This document shows, in pieces, positions 45,244-53,876 of a DNA stretch of 64,000 nt. Location of the stretch: NCBI RefSeq assembly GCF_022012295.1, contig NZ_JAKLTN010000001.1, positions 62,001 to 126,000 on the forward strand, read 5' to 3'. The translations under genes and the position numbers were made by a program. The DNA is from Dechloromonas hankyongensis (GTDB lineage: Bacteria > Pseudomonadota > Gammaproteobacteria > Burkholderiales > Rhodocyclaceae). Positions within the stretch are counted from its first letter, which is position 1; every line of letters starts with the position of its first letter. The notes beneath the pieces are model-generated. The model did not search any database. It was not told where the DNA came from and saw only the letters and a list, made by a program, of their open reading frames with translations.

Positions 45244-46443
45244 ATGGCCCGCACCATCCCCATCTTCGCCGCCGGCAAGGCACCGTCCGCTACGGCGCCC
45301 CTCGAATTCCGCGTCTCGCCGCCGCTCGCCCTCTACGTCCATGTGCCGTGGTGCGTGCAGAAATGTCCCTATTGCGATTTCAATTCGCATGAAGCGGGCG
45401 AGACCATTCCGGAAAGCGAATACGTCGATGCCCTGATCGCCGACCTGCAGTCGGCCCTACCCTTGATCTGGGGCCGGCCAGTGGTCAGCGTCTTCTTCGG
45501 CGGCGGCACGCCCAGCCTGCTGTCGCCGGCCGCCATCGACGAACTGCTCGCCGCCTTCCGCGCCCTGGCCATGCTGGCGCCGGACGCCGAGATCACACTG
45601 GAAGCCAACCCGGGCACCGTTGAAGCCGAGAAGTTCGCCGGCTTCCGCGCCGCCGGGATCAATCGCCTGTCGCTCGGCATCCAGAGCTTCAACGACGAAC
45701 ACCTGAAAGCCCTCGGCCGCATCCACGATGCCGCCGAAGCGAAACGCGCGGCGCAACTGGCCGGCGAGCATTTCGCCACCTTCAACCTCGACCTGATGTA
45801 CGGCCTGCCCGGCCAGACGCAGGCGCAGGCGCTGAGCGATGTCGAAACGGCACTAAGCCTGGTGCCGACCCACCTGTCGTGCTACCAGCTGACCCTGGAG
45901 CCGAACACCCGCTTCGCCGCCTTCCCGCCGGAACTGCCGGAAAGCGACCTGTGCGCCGACATGCAGGAAGCCATCGAGGCCCGTCTGGCCGCCGCTGGTT
46001 TCGCCAATTACGAAACCTCGGCCTTCGCCCGCGCCGGCTGGCAATGCAAGCACAACCTGAATTACTGGTATTTCGGCGACTACCTCGGCATCGGCGCCGG
46101 CGCCCACTCCAAGCTCACCCTGCACGACCGGGTGCTGCGCCAGATGCGCCACAAGCACCCCAAGGCCTATCTCGAGCACATCAAGAATGGCAACGCGGTG
46201 CAGGAGCACCACGAGGTCGAGGCCGCCAGCCTGCCCTTCGAATTCATGATGAATGCGCTACGCCTGGCCGACGGCTTCCACCCGTCGCTGTTCGAGGCAC
46301 GCACCGCCCGTTCGCTGCACACCATCCTGCCCCAGCTCAAGGCGGCCGAGGCTGAAGGGCTGCTCGACGTCGGCCCGGAAAAAATTGCGCCGACCGCCAA
46401 GGGCCGGCGCTTCCTGAACGTCCTGCTCGAAAAGTTTCTGTAG
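45244..46443 (+). CDS. hemW: Heme chaperone HemW (radical SAM, HemN-like)
   Basis: A 399-aa radical-SAM protein that binds and inserts haem; it was formerly called coproporphyrinogen oxidase-like. The cluster motif is CVQKCPYCDFNSH (~38-50), the CX3CX2C type without the extra cysteine of true HemN. Further features are FFGGGTPSLLS (~81-91), ITLEANPGTVE and NRLSLGIQSFND. The HemN C-terminal domain follows. An N-terminal extension of ~25 residues precedes the conserved LALYVHVPWC. It is downstream of rdgB, a common order, and ends convergent to the OmpA-like gene with one base between. Confidence 0.92.
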   Translation: MARTIPIFAAGKAPSATAPLEFRVSPPLALYVHVPWCVQKCPYCDFNSHEAGETIPESEYVDALIADLQSALPLIWGRPVVSVFFGGGTPSLLSPAAIDELLAAFRALAMLAPDAEITLEANPGTVEAEKFAGFRAAGINRLSLGIQSFNDEHLKALGRIHDAAEAKRAAQLAGEHFATFNLDLMYGLPGQTQAQALSDVETALSLVPTHLSCYQLTLEPNTRFAAFPPELPESDLCADMQEAIEARLAAAGFANYETSAFARAGWQCKHNLNYWYFGDYLGIGAGAHSKLTLHDRVLRQMRHKHPKAYLEHIKNGNAVQEHHEVEAASLPFEFMMNALRLADGFHPSLFEARTARSLHTILPQLKAAEAEGLLDVGPEKIAPTAKGRRFLNVLLEKFL

Positions 46444-46444
46444 G

Positions 46445-47113
46445 TTAAGACTTCGGCGCTTCGGCGACAAAAATCTCGACCCGCCGATTCTTCGCCCGGC
46501 CGGCCACCGTCGCGTTATCGGCCACCGGCTCATGCTCGCCGCGGCCGTCGATGCTGATCCGGTTGCCCGCCACGCCGCGCGACACCAGGTAATCGCGGGT
46601 CGCCGCCGCCCGGTTGACCGACAGCGGGTTGTTCAGCGCGTCGCTGCCGATATTGTCGGTATGGCCGACGATACGAACGGTGGTCACCGGATTCTGGTTG
46701 AGGGTCGTCGCAAAGCGGTCGAGCACCGGATGCATCGCCGGCTTGACGTCGTAGCGCCCGGAATCGAAGGACAGATCGCTCGGAATGTCGAGCTTGAGCT
46801 GGTTGTCGGCCGTCTGCGTGACGCCGATGCCGGTGCCCTGGGTCGCCTGTTCCATCGCCGCCTTCTGTTCCTGCATGTGGCGCGACCACAGGTAGCCGCC
46901 GCCGGCGCCCAGCGCGGCACCGATCGCCGCCCCGGTTGCTGCACTACGGCCCTTGTGCCCCGCCCCAGTCACCCCGCCGAGCAGGGCGCCGGCCACGGCA
47001 CCGACCGCAGCCCCGGTGCCCGTCGTCCGCTGGGTCTCGTCCATATTGGCGCAACCCGCCAACTGGCCAAGCAGAAATAGTGCGGCAAGCAGGCCGCTGA
47101 CACGCTGTTTCAT
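46445..47113 (-). CDS. OmpA-family lipoprotein with glycine zipper
   Basis: A 222-aa outer-membrane lipoprotein. The signal ends in a lipobox (LAGC, cysteine ~21). Residues ~30-78 are a glycine-zipper stretch (GAAVGAVAGALLGGVTGAG and GAAIGAALGAGGG). The C-terminal OmpA-like peptidoglycan-binding domain (~105-218) contains FDSGRYDVKPAM, VRIVGHTDNIGSDALN and NRRVEIFV. The organisation is that of YiaD-like proteins that tether the outer membrane to peptidoglycan. Confidence 0.9.
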   Translation of the reverse strand: MKQRVSGLLAALFLLGQLAGCANMDETQRTTGTGAAVGAVAGALLGGVTGAGHKGRSAATGAAIGAALGAGGGYLWSRHMQEQKAAMEQATQGTGIGVTQTADNQLKLDIPSDLSFDSGRYDVKPAMHPVLDRFATTLNQNPVTTVRIVGHTDNIGSDALNNPLSVNRAAATRDYLVSRGVAGNRISIDGRGEHEPVADNATVAGRAKNRRVEIFVAEAPKS

Positions 47114-47264
47114 GATTCGCTCTCCATCGCTTGGGATTGGTATTCACCCCTGAGCCATCCGGGGCAAGCGCCCGAATGCGCGGGCCGCAACTGCTGGCTG
47201 TATGATGCGAGCCTCGCCCGACAGTTCCCGCTGCGATGATCGCCACTCAGCCGCCCGTTCGTTC

Positions 47265-47684
47265 ATGATGACCCTGCTTCGCCTGCTCGCCCTGCTCCTG
47301 GGCACTGCCCTGACCCTGGCGCCGACCGTCCTGCTCCTGCTCTCGCACGGTACGGGCCAGCTTCCTGCCGGCCGCAAGCTGTTCGATCTGCTCGCCCCGC
47401 TGCTCGTCATTGGCCTGGCTTTTGGGCTCGGCCCGCTGCTCCTCGCCCTCCCCCGCCTGGTGGCCGGCGACCGCACCCCGGCGGCGCGTCTGGTGGCGGC
47501 GCTGTTATTGCTGGTTTCGGCCGGCGGCCTGGTGTTGTCCGGCATGGGCGGCCTGGCCGGCCTGTTGCCGGCGGTGCTCGGCCTGCTCGCCGAGGGGGTG
47601 CTGTGCGCGGTATTCGTATGGCCGGCCCGGCGCTTCTCCGCACCGTTAGCGGCAGCCGATCAGGACCAGTCTCCGTCGCGGTAG
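47265..47684 (+). CDS. Small hydrophobic membrane protein of unknown function
   Basis: A ~139-aa protein with four hydrophobic segments (LLRLLALLLGTALTLAPTVL, LLAPLLVIGLAFGLGPLL, LVAALLLLVSAGGLVL and LLPAVLGLLAEGVLCAVFVW). The start could be either of two adjacent ATGs at 47265 and 47268, or further upstream at 47202; no clear ribosome site is seen. It overlaps the convergent ychJ by 25 bases. I recognise no family. The coding evidence is the regular spacing of membrane helices. Confidence 0.55.
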   Translation: MMTLLRLLALLLGTALTLAPTVLLLLSHGTGQLPAGRKLFDLLAPLLVIGLAFGLGPLLLALPRLVAGDRTPAARLVAALLLLVSAGGLVLSGMGGLAGLLPAVLGLLAEGVLCAVFVWPARRFSAPLAAADQDQSPSR

Positions 47685-48040
47685 TACCAGCGGCCATCTT
47701 CGCGCACGAAGCGGCTGGTTTCATGCAGGCGGTGCCCCTTGCCGGCGATGCGGTAGCGGGCGACGAATTCGACGGTGGCGTGCGTGTCGTCCGACTGAAG
47801 ATGTTTCTTCACTTCCAGCCCCAGCCACTTGCTGCCGTCGGCGGCGAGGTCGAGTTCGCTGGGCCGGGTGTCCGGATGCCAGGTGGCAAGCAGGTAATTT
47901 TCCAACTTGAGGACGTAGGCGCAGTAGCGCGAACGCATCAGGGCCTCGGCGCTGAATGGGACAGCACCTTCGTGTAAAGGTGCGCAGCAGCGGCCATAGG
48001 TTTGGCCGCTGCCGCAGGGACATGGATCGCCGGCCTTCAT
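47660..48040 (-). CDS. ychJ: YchJ-family SEC-C motif protein
   Basis: A 126-aa protein of the UPF0225 family. The N-terminal zinc-binding motif is PCPCGSGQTYGRCC, and the following region has AEALMRSRYCAYV, conserved in YchJ. The C-terminal part is an NTF2-like fold ending in GRWYYRDGDW. The ATG at 48040 is supported by four-base overlap (ATGA) with the rdgC stop. Function is not established. Confidence 0.88.
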   Translation of the reverse strand: MKAGDPCPCGSGQTYGRCCAPLHEGAVPFSAEALMRSRYCAYVLKLENYLLATWHPDTRPSELDLAADGSKWLGLEVKKHLQSDDTHATVEFVARYRIAGKGHRLHETSRFVREDGRWYYRDGDWS

Positions 48041-48993
48041 GCTTCCCAAGGCGGCGTGGTGCTGGCACCGCCGGCGGCCGGAGCGGACTCGACGATCTCG
48101 CCGCCCAGTGCCGCAATCAATTGCGGCAGGAAGCGGGTGAGTTCGCCGGTCATCAGCGCGAAATCGGCGTCGAACTGCTCGTCGGCGTGCTCGGCGCCCT
48201 TCTCGGCTTCTTCCTTGAGCAGGTCGAGGAAAGCCAGACGCTTGATTTCCAGCTTTTCGCTCAGCACGAAGGAAATGCGGTCGTCCCAGGTCAGCGCCAG
48301 CTTGGTCGGCAGCTTGCCCGCCGCCAAGTGCGACTTGATCTCGCCGCTGACCTCGTCGCCGAGCGGGTGGCGCACGTAGCGGACCGCCGCCTTTTCCTCG
48401 CCGACCGCCTTCAGTTCGCAGTCGCGGTCGATGGTGAAGCCGTGCGGCGCGTCACCGCCGGCCAGCCAGTCGGCCATCGCCGATTGCGGCGACAGCTCGG
48501 TGTGCAGCGGGGTGAGCGGGAAGTCGTCGAGGCAATGACGCAGGTGCTCGATGACCTCCTCGGCCTTGCCCGGGCTGCCGGCGTCGACGATGAACCAGCC
48601 GTTCTGCGGGTCGATCCAGACGAAGGTCGTGCGCTTCTTGGTGAAGGCGCGCGGCATCAGTTCCTCCGTGACGCGCTCCTTCAGTTCGCGCATCGCCTTG
48701 CGGCCCGGCGCGTAGCCCTGTTCGTCGGTCAACTTGTCGGCCCGCTCGCGCACCTCGTCATTGACTACCGACGACGGCAGCAGGCGCTGCTCGATGGCCA
48801 GCGCGATCAGCCACTGGCGATTGTTCGAATAAATCAGGCCGCCATCCTTGCGCGGCGACACCCAGCCCCGCGACATCGGCTCATGGCTGGCGCAGCGGGC
48901 GAAGGTACCGCGGCCAAGCTGTTCGTCGAACTTGGCCAGGTCGATGTTCCACGGCGTCGGCAGGCGGTAGATTTGAAGATTCTTGAACCACAT
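48037..48993 (-). CDS. rdgC: Recombination-associated protein RdgC
   Basis: RdgC forms a ring dimer on DNA and modulates RecA. The 318-aa protein begins MWFKNLQIYRLP, the family signature, and contains SRGWVSPRK, LPSSVVNDEV and WIDPQNGWFIVDA. The ATG at 48993 is the conserved start; the reading frame extends upstream without family similarity. It is followed directly by ychJ. Confidence 0.95.
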   Translation of the reverse strand: MWFKNLQIYRLPTPWNIDLAKFDEQLGRGTFARCASHEPMSRGWVSPRKDGGLIYSNNRQWLIALAIEQRLLPSSVVNDEVRERADKLTDEQGYAPGRKAMRELKERVTEELMPRAFTKKRTTFVWIDPQNGWFIVDAGSPGKAEEVIEHLRHCLDDFPLTPLHTELSPQSAMADWLAGGDAPHGFTIDRDCELKAVGEEKAAVRYVRHPLGDEVSGEIKSHLAAGKLPTKLALTWDDRISFVLSEKLEIKRLAFLDLLKEEAEKGAEHADEQFDADFALMTGELTRFLPQLIAALGGEIVESAPAAGGASTTPPWEA

Positions 48994-49114
48994 GGTCTTG
49001 TTTCCCAGAAAGCAGCCCAAGCGCAGATTCGCCTCGGGTCAGGGGGCGGATTTTATCAGTCACCCTCCCCCTGTGCCGGGATATGCGCACAGAAAGCGCA
49101 GGCCAGCTGCCATG

Positions 49115-49150
49115 AAAAAACCCCGCCGGCACCTTGCGGTCCCGACGGGG
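49115..49150 (-). terminator. Terminator after the dihaem cytochrome gene
   Basis: On the minus strand CCCCGTCGG and CCGGCGGGG pair with one mismatch around a GC-rich loop, followed by six Ts. It lies 45 bases beyond the stop of the cytochrome gene at 49195. Confidence 0.8.
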
Positions 49151-49194
49151 TCTGTGCTGCCCTGGCCGACCTGCTTGCCCGGTCGGCCCGCGTC

Positions 49195-49815
49195 TTACTT
49201 GCTGCTGGTACCGGCGCCGGTCCGGCTCACCATGTATTCGACGGCGGCCTTCATTTCGGCATCGCTCAGGTTGGCCAGGCCACCGCGGGCCGGCATGGCG
49301 TTATGCCCGCTGATGGCCGATTTAACCAAGGGATTGACCCCATTTTTCAGGCGCGGTTTCCAGTCGTTCATGTCGCCCAGTTTCGGTGCGCCGTTCTTGC
49401 CGGTGGCGTGGCATTCCTGGCAGCGCTCCTGCACCACCTGATCGCCGCTGCGCGTCTTCGGGGAGCTGTAAGCCTTGTCGGTATCGGCCGCATGGCCCGA
49501 ACTGACCATGTAGCCGACGGCACGGCTCATTTCGACATCGGAAAGTGCGGCCTGACCGCCATGGGCCGGCATGTTGCGCACCCCGGTGATGGCGTTCTGC
49601 GTCAGCTTGTCCAGGCCCTTGGCGGCGCGCTGCGCCCAAGCAGCCTGGTCGCCCAGTTTGGGCGCGCCATCCTTGCCGGTAGCGTGACAGGTTGCGCATA
49701 CCGTATCGACCACTTCCTTGCCCGAACGCTCCGCCGCCAGGGCAGGCGCTGATGCCAGCAACAGGATGGTCAGCGGAGCCAGGACACAAGCTTGAACAGA
49801 TTTAGTGTTTTTCAT
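49195..49815 (-). CDS. Dihaem cytochrome c5-family protein
   Basis: A 206-aa periplasmic cytochrome made of two similar class I domains. After a signal peptide (cleavage near ALA|AERSG, residue 28) the first haem site is CATCH (~40) and the second CQECH (~132). Each is followed by TGKxGAPKLGD and a methionine ligand candidate, MPAHGG and MPARGG. The internal similarity shows a tandem duplication. It probably serves as a general electron carrier to oxidases or nitrogen-oxide reductases. A similar single domain starts the partial gene at the right edge of the window. Confidence 0.9.
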   Translation of the reverse strand: MKNTKSVQACVLAPLTILLLASAPALAAERSGKEVVDTVCATCHATGKDGAPKLGDQAAWAQRAAKGLDKLTQNAITGVRNMPAHGGQAALSDVEMSRAVGYMVSSGHAADTDKAYSSPKTRSGDQVVQERCQECHATGKNGAPKLGDMNDWKPRLKNGVNPLVKSAISGHNAMPARGGLANLSDAEMKAAVEYMVSRTGAGTSSK

Positions 49816-49878
49816 GATAACCCCGGTTTTTTATGATTAATCACAAAAACATTTTAACAGGTAGGGTTATTACGCCGG

Positions 49879-50682
49879 CTATTTTTTCTCGAATATCACG
49901 TCCCAAACGCCGTGCCCGAGGCGCAGGCCACGGTTTTCGAACTTGGTCAGCGGCCGGTATTCCGGGCGTGGCGCGAAGCCGGCAAGTCCGGCGCTGCTGT
50001 CGGCCTCCAACGCCGCAGCGAGCGCTTCGGCTGTCGGATTGGCAACGCTGTTCTGCAGACTAGTTTCACGACCCAGTACGTCGAGCATCTGCAAGGCATA
50101 GTTTTCCCAGTCGGTAGCGCAGTGAAAATAGCCGCCCGGCTTGAGGCGCGAAGCGAGCAATTCAACGAAATGCGGCTGGATCAGCCGACGCTTCTTGTGG
50201 CGCGTCTTGTGCCACGGATCGGGGAAGAAGACATGGATGCCGGACAGCGAGCCTTCCGGCAGCATGTCGCGCACCACCTCGACGGCGTCGTGGTTGCCGA
50301 TGCGCAGATTGGACAAGTTCTTCTCGGCGATCAGCTTGCACAGGGCGCCGACACCCGGCACATGGACTTCCAGGCCGAAATAGTCGCTATCCGGGTTGGC
50401 TTCGGCGATCTTGGCCGTCGTCTCGCCCATGCCGCAGCCGATTTCGAGAATCTTCGGATTGTCGCGGCCGAACACGGCGTTCAGGTCGATATTTTCCGGC
50501 CGGTAGGCGATGCCGATTTTCGGCATCATGTCGTCGAAATAGCGGTGCTGGGCGTCGGACATGCGGCCGGCACGGCGCACGAAGCTCTTGATGTGGCCGT
50601 GGCCGTCGTGCCCCTCGCGGCCCTCGATATAGACGCCGTCGTCGTGCGCGGCACTCGACTGGATCAGCGGTGCGCCACTCAT
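49879..50682 (-). CDS. trmB: tRNA (guanine-N7)-methyltransferase
   Basis: TrmB methylates G46 in the tRNA variable loop using SAM. The 267-aa protein has the SAM site [11 protein letters not shown] (~87-97), FGLEVHVPG and the catalytic/tRNA-binding [16 protein letters not shown] (~164-179). Its ATG overlaps the thiG stop (ATGA). The N-terminal ~40 residues ([18 protein letters not shown]) are a small non-conserved addition. Confidence 0.94.
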   Translation of the reverse strand: MSGAPLIQSSAAHDDGVYIEGREGHDGHGHIKSFVRRAGRMSDAQHRYFDDMMPKIGIAYRPENIDLNAVFGRDNPKILEIGCGMGETTAKIAEANPDSDYFGLEVHVPGVGALCKLIAEKNLSNLRIGNHDAVEVVRDMLPEGSLSGIHVFFPDPWHKTRHKKRRLIQPHFVELLASRLKPGGYFHCATDWENYALQMLDVLGRETSLQNSVANPTAEALAAALEADSSAGLAGFAPRPEYRPLTKFENRGLRLGHGVWDVIFEKK

Positions 50683-51461
50683 GAGCCGATCAATCCGCTG
50701 GTCGGCGACGACGGGTCGGCCGAGTAGTATTTGCGCGCCATGCGGCCGGCCAGATAGGCCTCGCGACCGGCCTCGATACCCTTCTTCATGGCCGATGCCA
50801 TGAGCACCGGGTCCTTGGCGTGGGCAATGGCGGTATTCATCAGCACGCCATCGCAACCCAGTTCCATGGCGATGGTGGCGTCCGACGCGGTGCCGACGCC
50901 GGCGTCGACGATGATCGGCACCTTGGCGTTGTCGATGATCAGGCGCAGGTTCCACGGATTGACGATGCCCATGCCGGAACCGATCAGCGAGGCGAGTGGC
51001 ATGACCGCGACGCAGCCGATCTCTTCCAGCATCTTGCACTGGATGGGGTCGTCGGCGCAGTAGACCATGACCTGGAAACCGTCCTTGACCAGGGTTTCGG
51101 CCGCCTTCAGCGTTTCCGGCATGTTGGGGAACAGGTTGGTCGGGTCGCCCAGCACTTCGAGCTTGCAGAGCGGATGGCCGTCGAGCAGCTCGCGGGCCAG
51201 GCGCAGGGTGCGCACCGCGTCATCGGCGGTATAGCAGCCGGCGGTATTGGGCAGGATGGTGAATTGCGACGGCGGAATGGCGTCGAGCAGGTTGGGCTGG
51301 CTGGCGTCTTGGCCGATATTGACGCGGCGCACGGCGACAGTAACGATCTCGGCGCCCGAGGCGTCGATGGCGGCGCGCGTTTCGGCGAAATCTTTGTACT
51401 TGCCGGTGCCGACCAGCAAGCGGGAACGGTACGCCTTGCCGGCGATGGTCAGTTGATGCAT
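50679..51461 (-). CDS. thiG: Thiazole synthase ThiG
   Basis: ThiG forms the thiazole phosphate ring of thiamine. The 260-aa TIM barrel has [11 protein letters not shown] (~15-25), [15 protein letters not shown] and the phosphate-binding [12 protein letters not shown] (~182-193). The active-site lysine is in the CKLEVLGD region. GGAG lies eight bases before the ATG at 51461. A structured repeat separates it from thiS. Confidence 0.95.
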   Translation of the reverse strand: MHQLTIAGKAYRSRLLVGTGKYKDFAETRAAIDASGAEIVTVAVRRVNIGQDASQPNLLDAIPPSQFTILPNTAGCYTADDAVRTLRLARELLDGHPLCKLEVLGDPTNLFPNMPETLKAAETLVKDGFQVMVYCADDPIQCKMLEEIGCVAVMPLASLIGSGMGIVNPWNLRLIIDNAKVPIIVDAGVGTASDATIAMELGCDGVLMNTAIAHAKDPVLMASAMKKGIEAGREAYLAGRMARKYYSADPSSPTSGLIGS

Positions 51462-51482
51462 GAAGTTTTCTCCATAGAGGCG

Positions 51483-51609
51483 CTGACAAAATGCAGCGCA
51501 GCGGCCCTGGCTAGGCGGGGCAACGCCCCAACGGAAGTCCCCTTGGGGGACGAAGACAGTACAACCAGTACGGCGAGGAGGCTCAACGACGCCAGGGGCA
51601 TTTTGTTGG
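51483..51609. repeat. Structured extragenic repeat (MITE-like) between thiS and thiG
   Basis: The 154-base gap between thiS and thiG is almost filled by a self-complementary block. Outer arms ACAAAATGC (51486-51494) and GCATTTTGT (51598-51606) are inverted copies, as are CCCTGGC (51505-51511) and GCCAGGG (51591-51597). Inside are smaller hairpins: GGGGCAACGCCCC, GTCCCCTTGGGGGAC and GTACAACCAGTAC. No coding sequence is supported. The nested arms look like a small non-autonomous element or a structured RNA within the operon. Confidence 0.6.
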
Positions 51610-51615
51610 CACCTC

Positions 51616-51819
51616 TTAGCCGCCGCCGACGGCGACGACGATCTCAAGTTGATCGCCCGAGGCCAGGGCAGCATGGCCGTGCTGGCTCTTCGGCACGATT
51701 TCGCCATTGCGTTCGACGGCGATGCGCTTGCCGGTGTAGCCTAGCGCTTCGATCAGGCCGGCAACGGTCAGCGGGGCAGGAAACTGGCGGGCTTCGCCAT
51801 TGATCTTGAGGGTAAGCAT
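51616..51819 (-). CDS. thiS: Sulfur carrier protein ThiS
   Basis: A 67-aa ubiquitin-like protein that delivers sulfur as a C-terminal thiocarboxylate to ThiG. It begins [14 protein letters not shown], has [12 protein letters not shown] and ends in the required Gly-Gly (VVAVGGG). The SDR gene ends four bases upstream, so both are in one transcript. Confidence 0.94.
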   Translation of the reverse strand: MLTLKINGEARQFPAPLTVAGLIEALGYTGKRIAVERNGEIVPKSQHGHAALASGDQLEIVVAVGGG

Positions 51820-51823
51820 CCCG

Positions 51824-52588
51824 TTATTTTAGCAAGCCGCGCGGCTTCCTCGGCGCATCGGTGAACAGGCGGTCGTACAGCCAGTTGGGCAACAGCCGCA
51901 ACAGTTTGGCGACGACGCCCATCGGCCACGGGATCACGGTGTAGGTCACCCCGCGCGCGATGGCCGCGGCGAAGCGCTCGGCCGCCTTGGCGACCGGCAG
52001 CAGGAAAGGCATCCGGTACGGATTGATCGCCGTCATCGGCGTCTCGATATAGCCCGGCGCGATGGTCACCACCTTGATGCCGTAGGGCCGCATTTCCAGG
52101 CGCAGGCTTTCCAGGTAGGCGATGGCCGCCGCCTTGGAAGCCGAATAGGCCTCGGCCCCGGGCAGGCCGCGGATGCCGGCCACCGAGGCGATGCCGGCCA
52201 GGCGCCGCTCGCCGCCGGCCGCCTTCATGGCCGGAATGAAGGGCGCGAAAGTCGCCGCCATGCCGTAGACGTTGATATCCATGACCCGCCGGAAGACCGC
52301 CAGGTCTTCCTCGCACTCGGTCAGCGTTCCGGCCGACACGCCGGCATTGGCGATGACGATGTGCGGAGCACCGAAACGCTGCATGAAATCGCCGGCCGCA
52401 TCATGCAGGGCTGGCGCGTCGGTGACGTCGAGCGGGTAGCAGGCATGGCCGCCACCCAGGCGCGCATTCAGGTCGCGCAGGAAATCGGCGCGCCGGGCGA
52501 CCAGGCCCAAGGTGGCGCCTTGCGCGGCGTAGTAAACGGCAAGCGCCTCGCCGATACCCGACGAGGCGCCCGTGATGAAGACCTTCAA
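51824..52588 (-). CDS. Short-chain dehydrogenase/reductase
   Basis: A 254-aa classical SDR enzyme. The NAD(P) site is TGASSGIGEALAVYYA (~6-21), followed by NAGVSAG (~84-90), the catalytic serine in GIASVAG and the YSASK tyrosine/lysine pair (~152-156). A C-terminal hydrophobic stretch (YTVIPWPMGVVAKLLRLLP) may contact the membrane. The substrate is unknown. It lies between dsbA (4 bases) and thiS (4 bases). Confidence 0.9.
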   Translation of the reverse strand: MKVFITGASSGIGEALAVYYAAQGATLGLVARRADFLRDLNARLGGGHACYPLDVTDAPALHDAAGDFMQRFGAPHIVIANAGVSAGTLTECEEDLAVFRRVMDINVYGMAATFAPFIPAMKAAGGERRLAGIASVAGIRGLPGAEAYSASKAAAIAYLESLRLEMRPYGIKVVTIAPGYIETPMTAINPYRMPFLLPVAKAAERFAAAIARGVTYTVIPWPMGVVAKLLRLLPNWLYDRLFTDAPRKPRGLLK

Positions 52589-52592
52589 GGAT

Positions 52593-53237
52593 TTACTTCT
52601 TGGCGGTGCCCTTGCCCGACTTCTCGCTGCGCACCTTGGCGATCAGGCTGTCGGTGATGCTCAGGGTTTCGTTGAAGTCCCGGCCGCCGACCAGGTACTT
52701 GCCTTCGACCGCGAGAGCCGGCACACCCTGGATCTTGTAGGCCTGCGCCATCTGGTCGCCACGCTTGACCTTGCTCATGACGCCGAAGGAATTGAAGGTC
52801 TCGGCGAATTTCTTGGCATCGACGCCCTTCTTGACCGCCCACTCGGTGAGCGCCTTTTCTTCGAACAGGTTCTGGCGTTCGACATGGATGGCCTTGAAGA
52901 CTTCGCTTTCCAGACGATGCAGGTCCCCGGTCACTTCCAGCGTGTAATAGAGCTTGGCGATCGTCGCCCAGGCGGCGCGGCCGAAGGTGATCGGCACCTT
53001 GCGGATGACGACGTCGCCCTGCTGCTTGGCCACCCAAGCGGTCAGCAAGGGGTTGAACTCGGCGCAATGCGGGCAGCCGTAGCTGAAGAACTCGATCACC
53101 TCGATCTTGCCGGCGTCTTCGGTCGGCTGGGCCGGCACGATGGGGGTGTACGGGGCATTCTGGGCGAATGCCGGCAGGGCGGCGGCGGCACCCAGGGCAA
53201 TGACGGCGGCGGCAAAACTGCGACGGGAAAACTTCAT
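52593..53237 (-). CDS. dsbA: Thiol:disulfide interchange protein DsbA
   Basis: DsbA oxidises cysteine pairs of exported proteins in the periplasm. The 214-aa precursor has a signal peptide (MKFSRRSFAAAVIALG..., cleavage near AFA|QNAPY) and the active site FFSYGCPHCAEF (~50-61) with CPHC. The cis-proline loop is VQGVPAL-like, here IQGVPALAV. Disulfide formation is also needed for c-type cytochromes, abundant here. It is co-oriented with argS and the SPOR gene. Confidence 0.94.
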   Translation of the reverse strand: MKFSRRSFAAAVIALGAAAALPAFAQNAPYTPIVPAQPTEDAGKIEVIEFFSYGCPHCAEFNPLLTAWVAKQQGDVVIRKVPITFGRAAWATIAKLYYTLEVTGDLHRLESEVFKAIHVERQNLFEEKALTEWAVKKGVDAKKFAETFNSFGVMSKVKRGDQMAQAYKIQGVPALAVEGKYLVGGRDFNETLSITDSLIAKVRSEKSGKGTAKK

Positions 53238-53246
53238 GCGCTACTC

Positions 53247-53867
53247 CTATTTGGCGAGTTGTGCTTCGATGCCCGACTTGGCAAGCTCGGCACGCACTTT
53301 GTTCAGTTCATCGATTTTCGTGTAGGGGCCGACACGAACGCGGTAGAAGGTCTTGTCCTGGATCATCACCTGCTGGACGACGGCCTCTATACCCATAAAC
53401 GCCAGTTTGGCCTTTTGGTTGTCAGCGTCCTGCGCCGTGCTGAACGAACCAGCCTGCAGGAAGAGCGGGGTCTTCGATTCCTTGACCTCTTCCTTCTTGT
53501 CGTCCTTTTTCTCTTCCTTCTTGCTCTCCGCCGGCTTGGCGTCGGGCGACGGCGCCTTGTCCGGCACGGCATCGGCCTTGCCCGGCAGGATGTCGTAGAA
53601 CTGGAAGCGCTTCTCCGGCACCGGGTCGCCCGGCTTGCCGGGCAGGGCCAGCGGTTGCGTGGCCTGGCCGTTCTTGCCATTGGCTTCCGGCTTGGCTGGC
53701 GGCTGCGCCTTCTCGACGAAAGGCAGCGGCGACTTGTTGAGGTACCAGACCACCCCGGCGGCGATGCCGACCCCGAGGACGAGGCCGATGAACATGCCGA
53801 CCAGCGTGCCGCCGCCGGATTTCTTCCGGGCCGGCTGGCTCTTGCGGGGTTTCATGTCGCGACTCAT
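53247..53867 (-). CDS. SPOR-domain membrane protein (FtsN-like)
   Basis: A 206-aa protein with a short basic cytoplasmic start, one helix (~22-43), a long charged linker rich in Lys, Glu and Pro (~50-130, with KKEEKKDDKKEEVKE) and a C-terminal SPOR domain (~133-205) with LQAGSFSTAQDADNQKAKL and YRVRVGPY. SPOR binds denuded septal peptidoglycan, so a role in cell division as for FtsN is likely. The gene is between argS and dsbA, a common betaproteobacterial order. Confidence 0.9.
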   Translation of the reverse strand: MSRDMKPRKSQPARKKSGGGTLVGMFIGLVLGVGIAAGVVWYLNKSPLPFVEKAQPPAKPEANGKNGQATQPLALPGKPGDPVPEKRFQFYDILPGKADAVPDKAPSPDAKPAESKKEEKKDDKKEEVKESKTPLFLQAGSFSTAQDADNQKAKLAFMGIEAVVQQVMIQDKTFYRVRVGPYTKIDELNKVRAELAKSGIEAQLAK

Positions 53868-53876
53868 GGCGTTTCC

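Noticed and set aside
51462..51615. TPP riboswitch before thiG
   Set aside because: I looked for the THI-box core (CTGAGA and the ACCTGATCTGG-type segment) on the coding strand and did not find it. The region is better explained as a palindromic repeat.
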